From contig CAJBIL010000305.1 of the NCBI GenBank assembly GCA_903953145.1, positions 1 to 11,891 on the forward strand: a stretch of DNA of 11,891 nucleotides, read 5' to 3'. This document shows, one piece after another, positions 5,751-11,669 of this stretch; within the stretch, counting starts at the first letter, position 1, and the number at the start of each line of letters is the position of its first letter. Source of the stretch: an uncultured beta proteobacterium (GTDB lineage: Bacteria > Pseudomonadota > Gammaproteobacteria > Burkholderiales > Rhodocyclaceae). The notes under the pieces are model-generated. The model saw nothing but the letters and a program-made list of their open reading frames with translations, was not told the origin of the DNA and ran no database searches. Position numbers and translations under genes: made by a program.

Positions 5751-7439
5751 ATGCCATTGCAAGTCGCTGTCGGCCATTCGTCCCTTACCGGCCCGCGTGA
5801 GCGTAACGAGGATTTTTGTGGCGTTGTTACGCCTGCTGGCGTTGATCTTGAAAATAAGGGCGTGCTGGCGGCCGTGGCGGATGGGATCGGCGGCCATCGT
5901 GGTGGCCGCGAGGCTGCCGAATATACCGTGCGTGGCTTGCTGTCCGATTACTACGCAACGCCGGACACTTGGGCCGTGCCGCGTGCGCTCGATAAGGTGG
6001 TCACGGCACTCAATCGCTGGGTGATTTCTCAGGCAGCGCGCGATGCCGAACTTTCCGGCATGGCCACGACACTCACGGCGCTGGTTTTGCGGGGCAGCCG
6101 CTATGTTTGCGCGCATGCCGGTGATTCAAGGCTTTATCTGCTGCGTGGCGGTTGTTTGTCGCGCTTGACAGTGGATCATCTCTGGGATCATCCAGAGTTG
6201 AAAAACGTACTGGCGCGTGCCGTCGGTCTTGATGCGCATTTGCTGCTCGATATTGCTGACGGAGAGTTGGAGGTTGGCGACCGCTTTTTGCTGGTTTCTG
6301 ACGGTGTCTGGGGGGCTTTGCCTGATCAGCGATTGGCCGATGTGCTGCTTGAGCAGCCCGATGCGCAACGCGCTGCCGCAGCGTTGACCAGTCTGGCATT
6401 GGCGCAGGACGGACAGGACAACGCCACGGCAATTGTCGTCGACGTGCAGTCACTCCCCCCCGCAAATTGTCGTGACAGCCTCGCGCAGGGTGCGCGATTG
6501 CCGTTGCCGCCCCGCTTTAAAATTGGGCAGGAAATTGACGGCCTGACGATTGAGGAGGTGCTGCACGACTCGCGTGTAACGCTGCTCTACCGCGTGCGCG
6601 ACGTGCAAAGCGGGCAGCGCATGGTGCTCAAGACTTTACGCCCGGAGCTTGAGGGGGATGCTGAAGCTGCGACTGCATTGTTGCTCGAAGAGTGGCGAGC
6701 ACGGCGGGTCGTTTCCCCCTTTTTCCCGCAGATTGTGCCGGCCGAGCAACGTAGCTGCCTTTATTTTCTGATGAGTTGGCATGAGGGCGCCAGCCTGCAA
6801 AAAATGCTCGATGCCGGTCAGCACTTTACGGTCGCCGATGCAGTGCAACATGGCATCCGGCTGATGAAAGGGCTCTCCGCGCTGCATCGACTGGACATCG
6901 CTCATCGCGATATCAAGCCGGATAATCTGCATCTGGGTATTGATGGCAGGTTGCGCATTCTTGATCTGGGTGTTGCCCTCAGTTCGGGAGAGGCGTCCTT
7001 GCCTGCCAGCGGCAATCCGGGAACACCAAGCTATATGGCGCCCGATCTGTTTGCCGGTACCTCGGCCGACACAACGCATGACCTCTATGCCGCAGGCGTC
7101 ACGCTGTATCACCTGCTGACGCGCAAATATCCTTATGGTGAAGTTGAGCCGTTCCAGCATCCAAAATTCGGTGATCCTCTGCCAGCGACGCGCTGGCGGC
7201 CGGAGATTCCCGAGTGGCTCGATAATCTATTGCAGAAGGCCTTGGCCCGCGATTCAAAACAGCGTTTTGAAACAGCCGAGGAGTTTTTGCTCGCACTTGA
7301 ACGCGGCGCTTCCCGCCCGGTGGCGCGTCTGAGGGCAACGCCATTACTTACACGCAATCCGGTATTGGTCTGGCGAGTTGTTGCTACCAGTTCACTACTG
7401 ATTAATTTGTTGTTGATTGCGCTGTTGTGGGGGCATTGA
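5751..7439 (+). CDS. Bifunctional PP2C phosphatase / Ser-Thr protein kinase, membrane-anchored
   Basis: A 562-residue fusion of opposing enzymes. Residues 1 to about 235 form a PP2C phosphatase with metal-site motifs RERNED (D21), ADGIGGH (D44), AHAGDSRLYLLR, VSDGVWG (D184) and GQDNATAIV (D223). Residues about 262-520 form a kinase: likely ATP lysine K294 (VLKTL), catalytic loop HRDIKPDN (D387, N392), DLG (D405) in place of DFG, and GTPSYMAPD (424-432). The glycine-rich loop is not recognisable. A hydrophobic segment at about 541-560 would anchor it, with both domains in the cytoplasm. A similar gene sits among the nas/nir genes of Pseudomonas aeruginosa, which supports a role in nitrate/nitrite assimilation, but the substrate is unknown. 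No ribosome site is evident; the ATG at 5751 fits the usual PP2C N-terminus. A terminator just upstream suggests low or separate expression. Confidence 0.92.
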   Translation: MPLQVAVGHSSLTGPRERNEDFCGVVTPAGVDLENKGVLAAVADGIGGHRGGREAAEYTVRGLLSDYYATPDTWAVPRALDKVVTALNRWVISQAARDAELSGMATTLTALVLRGSRYVCAHAGDSRLYLLRGGCLSRLTVDHLWDHPELKNVLARAVGLDAHLLLDIADGELEVGDRFLLVSDGVWGALPDQRLADVLLEQPDAQRAAAALTSLALAQDGQDNATAIVVDVQSLPPANCRDSLAQGARLPLPPRFKIGQEIDGLTIEEVLHDSRVTLLYRVRDVQSGQRMVLKTLRPELEGDAEAATALLLEEWRARRVVSPFFPQIVPAEQRSCLYFLMSWHEGASLQKMLDAGQHFTVADAVQHGIRLMKGLSALHRLDIAHRDIKPDNLHLGIDGRLRILDLGVALSSGEASLPASGNPGTPSYMAPDLFAGTSADTTHDLYAAGVTLYHLLTRKYPYGEVEPFQHPKFGDPLPATRWRPEIPEWLDNLLQKALARDSKQRFETAEEFLLALERGASRPVARLRATPLLTRNPVLVWRVVATSSLLINLLLIALLWGH

Positions 7440-7477
7440 GGAACCAAGCAACAGATAATCTTTCTGATAATACTTGC

Positions 7478-7504
7478 AGCGCGCTATTCTGCGCGCTTCC
7501 TTTT
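7478..7504 (+). terminator. Intrinsic terminator after the kinase/phosphatase gene
   Basis: A perfect 7-bp stem, AGCGCGC (7478-7484) with GCGCGCT (7491-7497), has the 6-base loop TATTCT and is followed by TCCTTTT. It lies 38 bases after the stop codon and before the chelatase gene, which therefore needs read-through or a promoter overlapping the hairpin. Confidence 0.82.
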
Positions 7505-7533
7505 GGCTTAATGCAATTTTCAGGAGTTGTGAA

Positions 7534-7926
7534 TTGACTACCGGCACCGTTTCAACCGCTACTGCACTCATTCTTTTTGCTCACGGCGCACGCGATCCCG
7601 AATGGGCCAGCCCAATGCGTCGTGTTTGTGCTTCTGTTCGTGCACAGGCGCCGGCGTTGCGGGTCGAACTGGCTTTTCTTGAATTCATGACGCCAGAACT
7701 CGCGCCGTGCGCCGAAGTGTTGCTTGCCGAGGGATTCAATCGAATTGTCGTTTTGCCAATGTTTATTGCCCAGGGCGGACATCTCAAGCGCGATCTGCCT
7801 TTGCTCCTTGATGAATTGCGAGTGCGTCATCCACAAGCGCGTTTCGAGCTGGCTTCGGCAGTCGGTGAAGCTGAGCCTATCGTGCAGGCGATGGCTCAGC
7901 ATGTTCTGACATTGGCTGCTCAGTAG
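7534..7926 (+). CDS. cbiX: Short CbiX/SirB-type sirohydrochlorin chelatase
   Basis: A 130-residue single-domain class II chelatase of the CbiX-short kind, which works as a dimer. Motifs seen are ILFAHGARDPEW (metal-site histidine near the N-terminus), ELAFLEFMTPELAP and VVLPMFIAQGGHLKRDLP (second histidine). The family inserts cobalt or iron into sirohydrochlorin. Next to nirB, whose product needs siroheme, the iron-inserting (SirB-like) role is the natural reading, though cobalt insertion for cobalamin cannot be ruled out. I chose the TTG at 7534 because AGGAG (7522-7526) lies seven bases upstream and the family N-terminus follows soon after. An upstream in-frame TTG at 7474 falls at the terminator hairpin and is rejected. 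The gene is convergent with the minus-strand gene ending at 7965. Confidence 0.85.
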   Translation: MTTGTVSTATALILFAHGARDPEWASPMRRVCASVRAQAPALRVELAFLEFMTPELAPCAEVLLAEGFNRIVVLPMFIAQGGHLKRDLPLLLDELRVRHPQARFELASAVGEAEPIVQAMAQHVLTLAAQ

Positions 7927-7964
7927 CATCAATCCAAGCGCGGGGGCAGGCAGGACGTAGGTAC

Positions 7965-8363
7965 TCAGGCAGTAACGTTGATAACGGTACCTGTCGTCTG
8001 CCCTTGCGTATTGATTACAGCAGGAGCGGATGTTGTTGTGCTACTTGTCGTGTTGGTTGATACGTTGCGTGCTTGTTGTTGCAGGTTGTCTAATCCCTTG
8101 CTGACTTCTCCGAGTGAGTTAATCGCAGCAACCCCCTGACGCGCACCGCGTGCGTCGGTTTGAGCTTGATCTGATCTCACTTCCAACGCACGCGCATTTT
8201 CCTGCGCACGGTCAGCCTCATTCCGCGCCTGACTGGCCTCATTCTGTAACGCGAGCGCAGCCCGCTCAGCTTGCTCCGCATTGCGCCGAGCCTGCGTCTG
8301 CTGGAATTGTGCTCCCTGCGTGTAGGCGGCGATAACTCCGCCGGAGGTTGCTGAAATCGCCAT
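7965..8363 (-). CDS. Small Ala/Gln-rich coiled-coil protein, unrecognised
   Basis: 132 residues, family not recognised. Residues about 17-80 are rich in Ala, Gln, Glu and Arg in a heptad-like pattern (AEQAERAALALQNEASQARN, then more of the same), typical of a long coiled coil. After a short hinge comes a second helix (about 82-98), then a Ser/Thr-rich linker (TNTTSSTTTSAP) and a polar tail. No signal peptide or membrane segment is evident, although the N-terminus (MAISATSGGVIAAY) is mildly hydrophobic. No good ribosome site precedes the ATG. The gene lies 58 bases after the next minus-strand gene (8422-8766), also small and low in complexity, so the two may form one transcript. The function is unknown. 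Confidence 0.68.
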   Translation of the reverse strand: MAISATSGGVIAAYTQGAQFQQTQARRNAEQAERAALALQNEASQARNEADRAQENARALEVRSDQAQTDARGARQGVAAINSLGEVSKGLDNLQQQARNVSTNTTSSTTTSAPAVINTQGQTTGTVINVTA

Positions 8364-8421
8364 GGTTAATGTTGCTTGAAGAACATTTCAGGAGAAATCG
8401 GCGCTGGCTTTTGCATAAATC

Positions 8422-8766
8422 TTAGACACTTTGGCTGATTGTCGCGGAGGGTGTTTCCTGCGCAGATTTTGCTGTGTCTTGGTAGATATCAGCCAAGCGT
8501 TGCGCTTGCTGTGACGAGTAGACAGATTTTGCGACTTTATCCACTTGTGGATCATTGGAGACAACGGCCGTCGCTACCGGTGCGGAAAGTACAGCTTTTG
8601 CTGAAAGCAGCTTCTTGGCTTCTTCTGACAGCGAGACTTTGTCCGGTGAAGGATTGGCAGGAGAAGTGCTGACCGATGACAAAGCCGGTTTGGCGCGTGC
8701 CTGTGTTGAATACAGGTCGGACGTTTTTACCGCGTTGCTTGGGGTGCCGGATATAGAGGGCGTCAT
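8422..8766 (-). CDS. Small Ser/Ala-rich protein, unrecognised
   Basis: 114 residues with no recognised family. It is rich in Ser, Ala, Pro and Lys. The first half looks disordered (MTPSISGTPSNAVKTSDLY...). A motif KVSLSEEAKKLLSAK at about residues 43-57 recalls the 'V-x-L-S-x-x-A' element seen in several small secreted or flagella-associated proteins and in FlgM-like proteins, but that is only a resemblance. The second half (VDKVAKSVYSSQQAQRLADI) is likely helical. GGAG, eight bases before the ATG, supports this start, and a TTGACA lies about 55 bases upstream. It is probably the first gene of a pair with the coiled-coil gene downstream. Confidence 0.68.
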   Translation of the reverse strand: MTPSISGTPSNAVKTSDLYSTQARAKPALSSVSTSPANPSPDKVSLSEEAKKLLSAKAVLSAPVATAVVSNDPQVDKVAKSVYSSQQAQRLADIYQDTAKSAQETPSATISQSV

Positions 8767-8796
8767 TTGCTCGCTCCAAAAAATAGTACGGCTTTG

Positions 8797-8825
8797 AGGT
8801 TATCCAAAAAGTTATTTTTTGTCAA
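8797..8825 (-). promoter_or_regulatory. Candidate sigma-70 promoter for the 8766-7965 gene pair
   Basis: On the minus strand a perfect -35 TTGACA (8825-8820) is followed by GATAAC after 15 bases or TAACCT after 17; neither -10 is strong. The start point would fall about 25-30 bases before the ATG at 8766. The -35 lies in the tandem TTTGTCAA repeat. Confidence 0.35.
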
Positions 8826-8868
8826 TTTGTCAATGAGTTATCAGGAATTTTGGCTTCTGCAAATTGAC
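8818..8868. repeat. Tandem TTTGTCAA units and a 9-bp inverted repeat
   Basis: TTTGTCAA occurs twice in tandem (8818-8825, 8826-8833). GTCAATTTG (8821-8829) is the exact inverse of CAAATTGAC (8860-8868), 30 bases away. There is no T-run in a useful place for a terminator on either strand. It sits over the likely -35 of the 8766 gene, so an operator is the simplest guess. Confidence 0.5.
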
Positions 8869-8893
8869 GTATCTACCACCCAAGTCGTTGAGG

Positions 8894-9160
8894 CTAAGCG
8901 TGCGAAATTGGATGCGTTGTTCTCAGGTGCTGATAAACCTGTGCCCACCGCCCAGCGCGCTCTGGTTGGCCATGCTCAATGGCATTGTTCAGATCATCAA
9001 GCACCATGGTGTGCAATTGCACGACACCCAGCGGGGTCTTGAGTAATTCGCAGCCTAATTCGGCAGCACAGATCATTGGGATGTGTTCGTGTTCGGCAAT
9101 GGCCTCGATTTCTTCATGATCAAGGTCGCTGAAATCCAGACAATCTTCCAGACAAAGCAT
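8894..9160 (-). CDS. Small acidic helical protein, conserved-hypothetical type
   Basis: 88 residues, starting MLCLEDCLDFSDLDHEEIEA and continuing IAEHEHIPMICAAELG. It is acidic at the N-terminus, His-rich around residues 24-27, with a basic C-terminus. No signal peptide or membrane segment. I recall similar short proteins of the pattern 'LEDC...L..EE..AIAEHEHIP...AAELG' in betaproteobacteria with no assigned role, so it is probably a real conserved gene. GGAG eight bases before the ATG supports the start. It stands alone, with 127 bases to the next minus-strand gene and 211 bases from the spermidine synthase-like gene. Confidence 0.75.
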   Translation of the reverse strand: MLCLEDCLDFSDLDHEEIEAIAEHEHIPMICAAELGCELLKTPLGVVQLHTMVLDDLNNAIEHGQPERAGRWAQVYQHLRTTHPISHA

Positions 9161-9371
9161 GATTTTCTCCAGTCACTCATGGTTCTGCAATGCCGAAGAA
9201 AGCTCCGGCGCAGGTGCTGGCATATTCTTGTTATTACCCTGTCTTTTGTTATGGCCTGATTAGAGGCATGTCGGTGGCAGGGTCTGTTTTGAGGCTAGAA
9301 CATCGTACCGATTTTTCAAGTTGTATTTGATCGTCAGGCAACGTATGAAAAACCGGCATAGTCAGAAGTAT
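9161..9371. other. Intergenic stretch before the 88-residue gene
   Basis: No gene seen. CCGATTTTTC (9308-9317) and GAAAAACCGG (9347-9356) form a 10-bp inverted repeat with one mismatch and a 29-base spacer. It could be a loose stem downstream of the spermidine synthase-like gene, but it lacks the form of a normal terminator. TATTCAGA/TATTCAG is duplicated across the stop of that gene (from about 9369). No clear promoter was found. Confidence 0.4.
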
Positions 9372-10127
9372 TCAGATATTCAGTTGGTTCTGTGAAGTAG
9401 TCAGTTTAGGCAACAAGCGGGTCAGTGTCGTTATCAGGTTGAGGCCGGTTTCTTCATTGAGCTTTGCAACCCGGGCGCTCAATGTTTCAGCATTGACTGT
9501 TACCGGATCTCCTGCTGTGGCAAAAGCAATGGTGTTACCGCTTTCACAAGGAGGGAGAGTCAGTGTGCGCCCATCAAAGGCTTCACTAATACGTCGTGCG
9601 CTTGCCAGGAAACCCTTGTTATGGCTAAGTAGATTGACCGCAAGCAGGCCATTGCTCGTCAGCCGGTTGCGACAAGCCTGATAAAACGGCAGGGTATCAA
9701 GCGCCCCCGAGCGCGCGTTTTTATCAAAGCCGTCAACGAGAATAGCGTCAAAATAGCGTCCATCCTTGAGCATGTATTCGGCACCATCACCAATCACGAC
9801 ATTAATACGAGCAAGGTCGTCCGGTAGCTTGAAATGCAGGCGTGCAATGATTTCTACTTGCGGATTGATTTCGACCACGGTGATTTTTGTTTTTGGCAGC
9901 TTGTGATAAATAAATTTGGCAAGCGAACCAGCGCCAAGGCCGATCAGCAGGGCGTGGCGCGGCCACGGTGCTGCGCGCATGATCAGGCCGAACATCATTT
10001 CTCGCGTATAAGCCAGTTCAAGGGCATTCGGCTTGCGCACACGCATAGCACCCTGAACCCATTCAGAAGAAAAGTGCAGATAGCGGACACCGGCTTGTTC
10101 ACTGATTTCGATGGAGTCTCTTGCCAT
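9372..10127 (-). CDS. Spermidine/spermine synthase-like (aminopropyltransferase fold) protein
   Basis: 251 residues from the chosen ATG. It has a Rossmann methyltransferase-type core: ALLIGLGAGSLAKFIY (nucleotide-binding glycine loop), VVEINPQVEIIAR (acidic residue after beta 2), VIGDGAEYML and DAILVDGFDKNA, the order found in spermidine synthase relatives. The usual GGGDGG of true SpeE is replaced by GLGAGS, so polyamine synthesis is not assured; many relatives of this kind have no proven substrate. The N-terminal part (GVRYLHFSSEWVQGAMRVRKP) matches the short strand-rich domain of the family. The frame stays open up to 10268, but the extra 47 residues are Arg/Ser/His-rich and unlike the family, so the ATG at 10127 is preferred. 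No strong ribosome site is seen. The gene is divergent from the zinc-ribbon/srkA pair. Confidence 0.83.
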   Translation of the reverse strand: MARDSIEISEQAGVRYLHFSSEWVQGAMRVRKPNALELAYTREMMFGLIMRAAPWPRHALLIGLGAGSLAKFIYHKLPKTKITVVEINPQVEIIARLHFKLPDDLARINVVIGDGAEYMLKDGRYFDAILVDGFDKNARSGALDTLPFYQACRNRLTSNGLLAVNLLSHNKGFLASARRISEAFDGRTLTLPPCESGNTIAFATAGDPVTVNAETLSARVAKLNEETGLNLITTLTRLLPKLTTSQNQLNI

Positions 10128-10303
10128 AAGTCGTGTGTTCGTAAAATGTGAATGGTCGTAGCGTGCGTGGAGGCGAAGTTTAGCGGTTTGCCCTGACTTG
10201 CGTAATGTGCGGTTGCTCGTGGCTGCGCTGTGCGATGAAAAACGGGTGTATCCTCCCGCAGCGCACAAATTGCGCGCAACCGCTTTGGAGCTTTCGAGAA
10301 TTT

Positions 10304-10579
10304 ATGGAACTGGCTATCCCGGTCGTCATCATTTTTACGTTTTTCATCGGTTCATTTGTAATGATTTCATTGCATTTGGGGCAAATGTCGGCGCGTCGCG
10401 CCTTACCAAGTCGGGACGCTTATCTCCAGCAATCAGCATCGCTGGCTTGCTCGAAATGCGGTTCAAGCGAACAGCGGGAATTTGGGCTCGATGATCAGCA
10501 TGACCAGAAACGCATTGTTGCCTGCGCCGCATGCAATAAGGAGTTATTCCAGTTTCGACGTGAGGATGGGACCGCTTGA
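10304..10579 (+). CDS. Small membrane-anchored zinc-ribbon protein
   Basis: 91 residues. An N-terminal hydrophobic segment (about 3-24, AIPVVIIFTFFIGSFVMISL) should span the inner membrane. A soluble part follows with two CxxC pairs, C49/C52 (ACSKCGS) and C74/C77 (CAACNKE), 21 residues apart, forming a likely zinc ribbon. Function unknown. The ATG at 10304 starts directly with the membrane segment; GAGAA is close by but a normal ribosome site is not clear. An in-frame ATG at 10205 would add 33 unlikely residues. The stop codon overlaps the TTG start of srkA (TTGA, 10576-10579), so the two are translated together. The tail is probably cytoplasmic, given the positive residues after the membrane segment. 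Confidence 0.75.
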   Translation: MELAIPVVIIFTFFIGSFVMISLHLGQMSARRALPSRDAYLQQSASLACSKCGSSEQREFGLDDQHDQKRIVACAACNKELFQFRREDGTA

Positions 10580-11589
10580 ACACCTTGCCGGATGTCGATC
10601 TGACACTTACTCCTTTTGCTTCTCTGACGCCGGATTCATTGCTGGGTGCGCTGGAGGGTATCGGTTTGCGGCCTGATGGCAGGTTGCTTGCACTCAATAG
10701 CTACGAGAATCGCGTCTACCAAGTATTTATGGAAGAGGGCGCACCGCTGGTCGTCAAATTTTACCGCTTCGGTCGCTGGTCAGATGCGGCGATCCTTGAG
10801 GAGCATGCCTTTGTCGACGAGTTGCTAGCGCGTGAATTGCCTGTTGTCGCCCCTCTTCTAATTAACGGCCAGACACTGCACAAAAACGCCGAACTGCGCT
10901 TTGCTGTTTTTCCCCGTCAGAGTGGGCGGGCGCCGGAGTTCGACAGCGCAAGAATTCTCGAATGGATGGGGCGTTTTATCGGTCGCATTCACGCGGTCGG
11001 CGCACTTAAGTCGTTTGCTGAACGGGCAGTGCTTGATGTTCAATCATTCGGTGAAGCGCCGCGTGATTTTTTGCGGGCGAATGATTTTTTGCCTCATGAG
11101 CTGGCTGACGTCTATTTTGGAGTCGTTGAGCAGGCGCTGGATGGTGTACGCCGATGTTTTGAGCGTGCAGGACCGGTTCAAGCCTTGCGCCTGCATGGTG
11201 ATTGCCATATCGGCAACGTGCTGTGGACAGAAGGGGACGGCGGTGGCCCGCATTTCGTTGATTTTGACGATGCGCGCATGGGGCCCGCAGTGCAGGACTT
11301 ATGGATGCTGCTATCCGGCGAGCGCGCTGATCAGTCCCGGCAACTGGCGGATGTGCTCGCCGGCTACGAAGATTTCTTCGATTTTGATTCGCGTGAACTG
11401 CATCTGGTTGAAGCGCTCCGCACCTTGCGCCTGATTCATTACGCTGGCTGGCTGGCACGGCGCTGGAATGACCCCGCTTTTGTCGTTGCATTTCCGTGGT
11501 TTAACACGCAACGCTACTGGCAGGATCGAATTCTCGAAATGCGTGAACAGATTTCCTTGATGGATGAGCCACCGCTTTGGTCAGCTTGA
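10576..11589 (+). CDS. srkA: Stress response kinase A (YihE/SrkA family Ser/Thr kinase)
   Basis: 337 residues, close to the roughly 328 of E. coli SrkA. It has the aminoglycoside-phosphotransferase-like kinase fold: an N-lobe with NRVYQVFMEEGAPLVVKFYR (nucleotide-binding lysine in VVKFYR), the catalytic loop LHGDCHIGNVLW (D209, N214) and the metal-binding DFDDARMGPA (D229/D231). C-terminal helices include AGWLARRWNDPAF and the family-typical FPWFNTQRYW. In E. coli the kinase counters toxin-linked cell death under stress and is linked to Cpx/DsbA. No dsbA follows here: the next gene is convergent ubiG. The start is a TTG overlapping the upstream stop, with GAGG (10562-10565) ten bases before it. 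A later in-frame TTG at 10588 is possible. Confidence 0.92.
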   Translation: MNTLPDVDLTLTPFASLTPDSLLGALEGIGLRPDGRLLALNSYENRVYQVFMEEGAPLVVKFYRFGRWSDAAILEEHAFVDELLARELPVVAPLLINGQTLHKNAELRFAVFPRQSGRAPEFDSARILEWMGRFIGRIHAVGALKSFAERAVLDVQSFGEAPRDFLRANDFLPHELADVYFGVVEQALDGVRRCFERAGPVQALRLHGDCHIGNVLWTEGDGGGPHFVDFDDARMGPAVQDLWMLLSGERADQSRQLADVLAGYEDFFDFDSRELHLVEALRTLRLIHYAGWLARRWNDPAFVVAFPWFNTQRYWQDRILEMREQISLMDEPPLWSA

Positions 11590-11642
11590 TTTTACCTACG
11601 TTATTCAGAATCACTTCTTGACTGTTGAATATCAAATCATGG

Positions 11643-11669
11643 TGAGAAAAACCTGATGCTTCGGGTTTA
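11643..11669 (-). terminator. Intrinsic terminator of ubiG
   Basis: On the minus strand AAACCCGA (11668-11661) pairs with TCAGGTTT (11656-11649), one pair being G-T, around a 4-base loop, followed by TTCTC; the T-run begins inside the stem. The first stem bases overlap the ubiG stop codon (11669-11667). In the plus direction the nearest T-run is eight bases beyond the stem, so it may only weakly stop srkA transcripts. Confidence 0.7.

Noticed and set aside
6636..7160. A 174-codon minus-strand frame opposite the kinase domain
   Set aside because: It overlaps the catalytic motifs of the kinase and has no recognisable motif of its own.
7474..7533. Upstream TTG start for the chelatase
   Set aside because: It overlaps the terminator hairpin and would add 20 residues unlike the family; AGGAG points to the TTG at 7534.
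7959..7992. AGGTAC/GTACCT inverted repeat between the convergent genes ending at 7926 and 7965
   Set aside because: The stem is only six pairs with a 22-base loop, has no T-run, and lies partly inside the coding region of the minus-strand gene; not supportable as a terminator.
10128..10268. Longer N-terminus for the spermidine synthase-like protein
   Set aside because: The extra residues are Arg/Ser/His-rich, unlike the family, and run across the divergent promoter region.
10205..10303. Earlier ATG for the zinc-ribbon protein
   Set aside because: It would place a polar Cys-rich leader before the membrane segment and lacks a ribosome site; the ATG at 10304 begins directly with the hydrophobic stretch.
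11006..11491. A 161-codon minus-strand frame opposite srkA
   Set aside because: Covers the catalytic loop of srkA; the composition is that of an antisense shadow.
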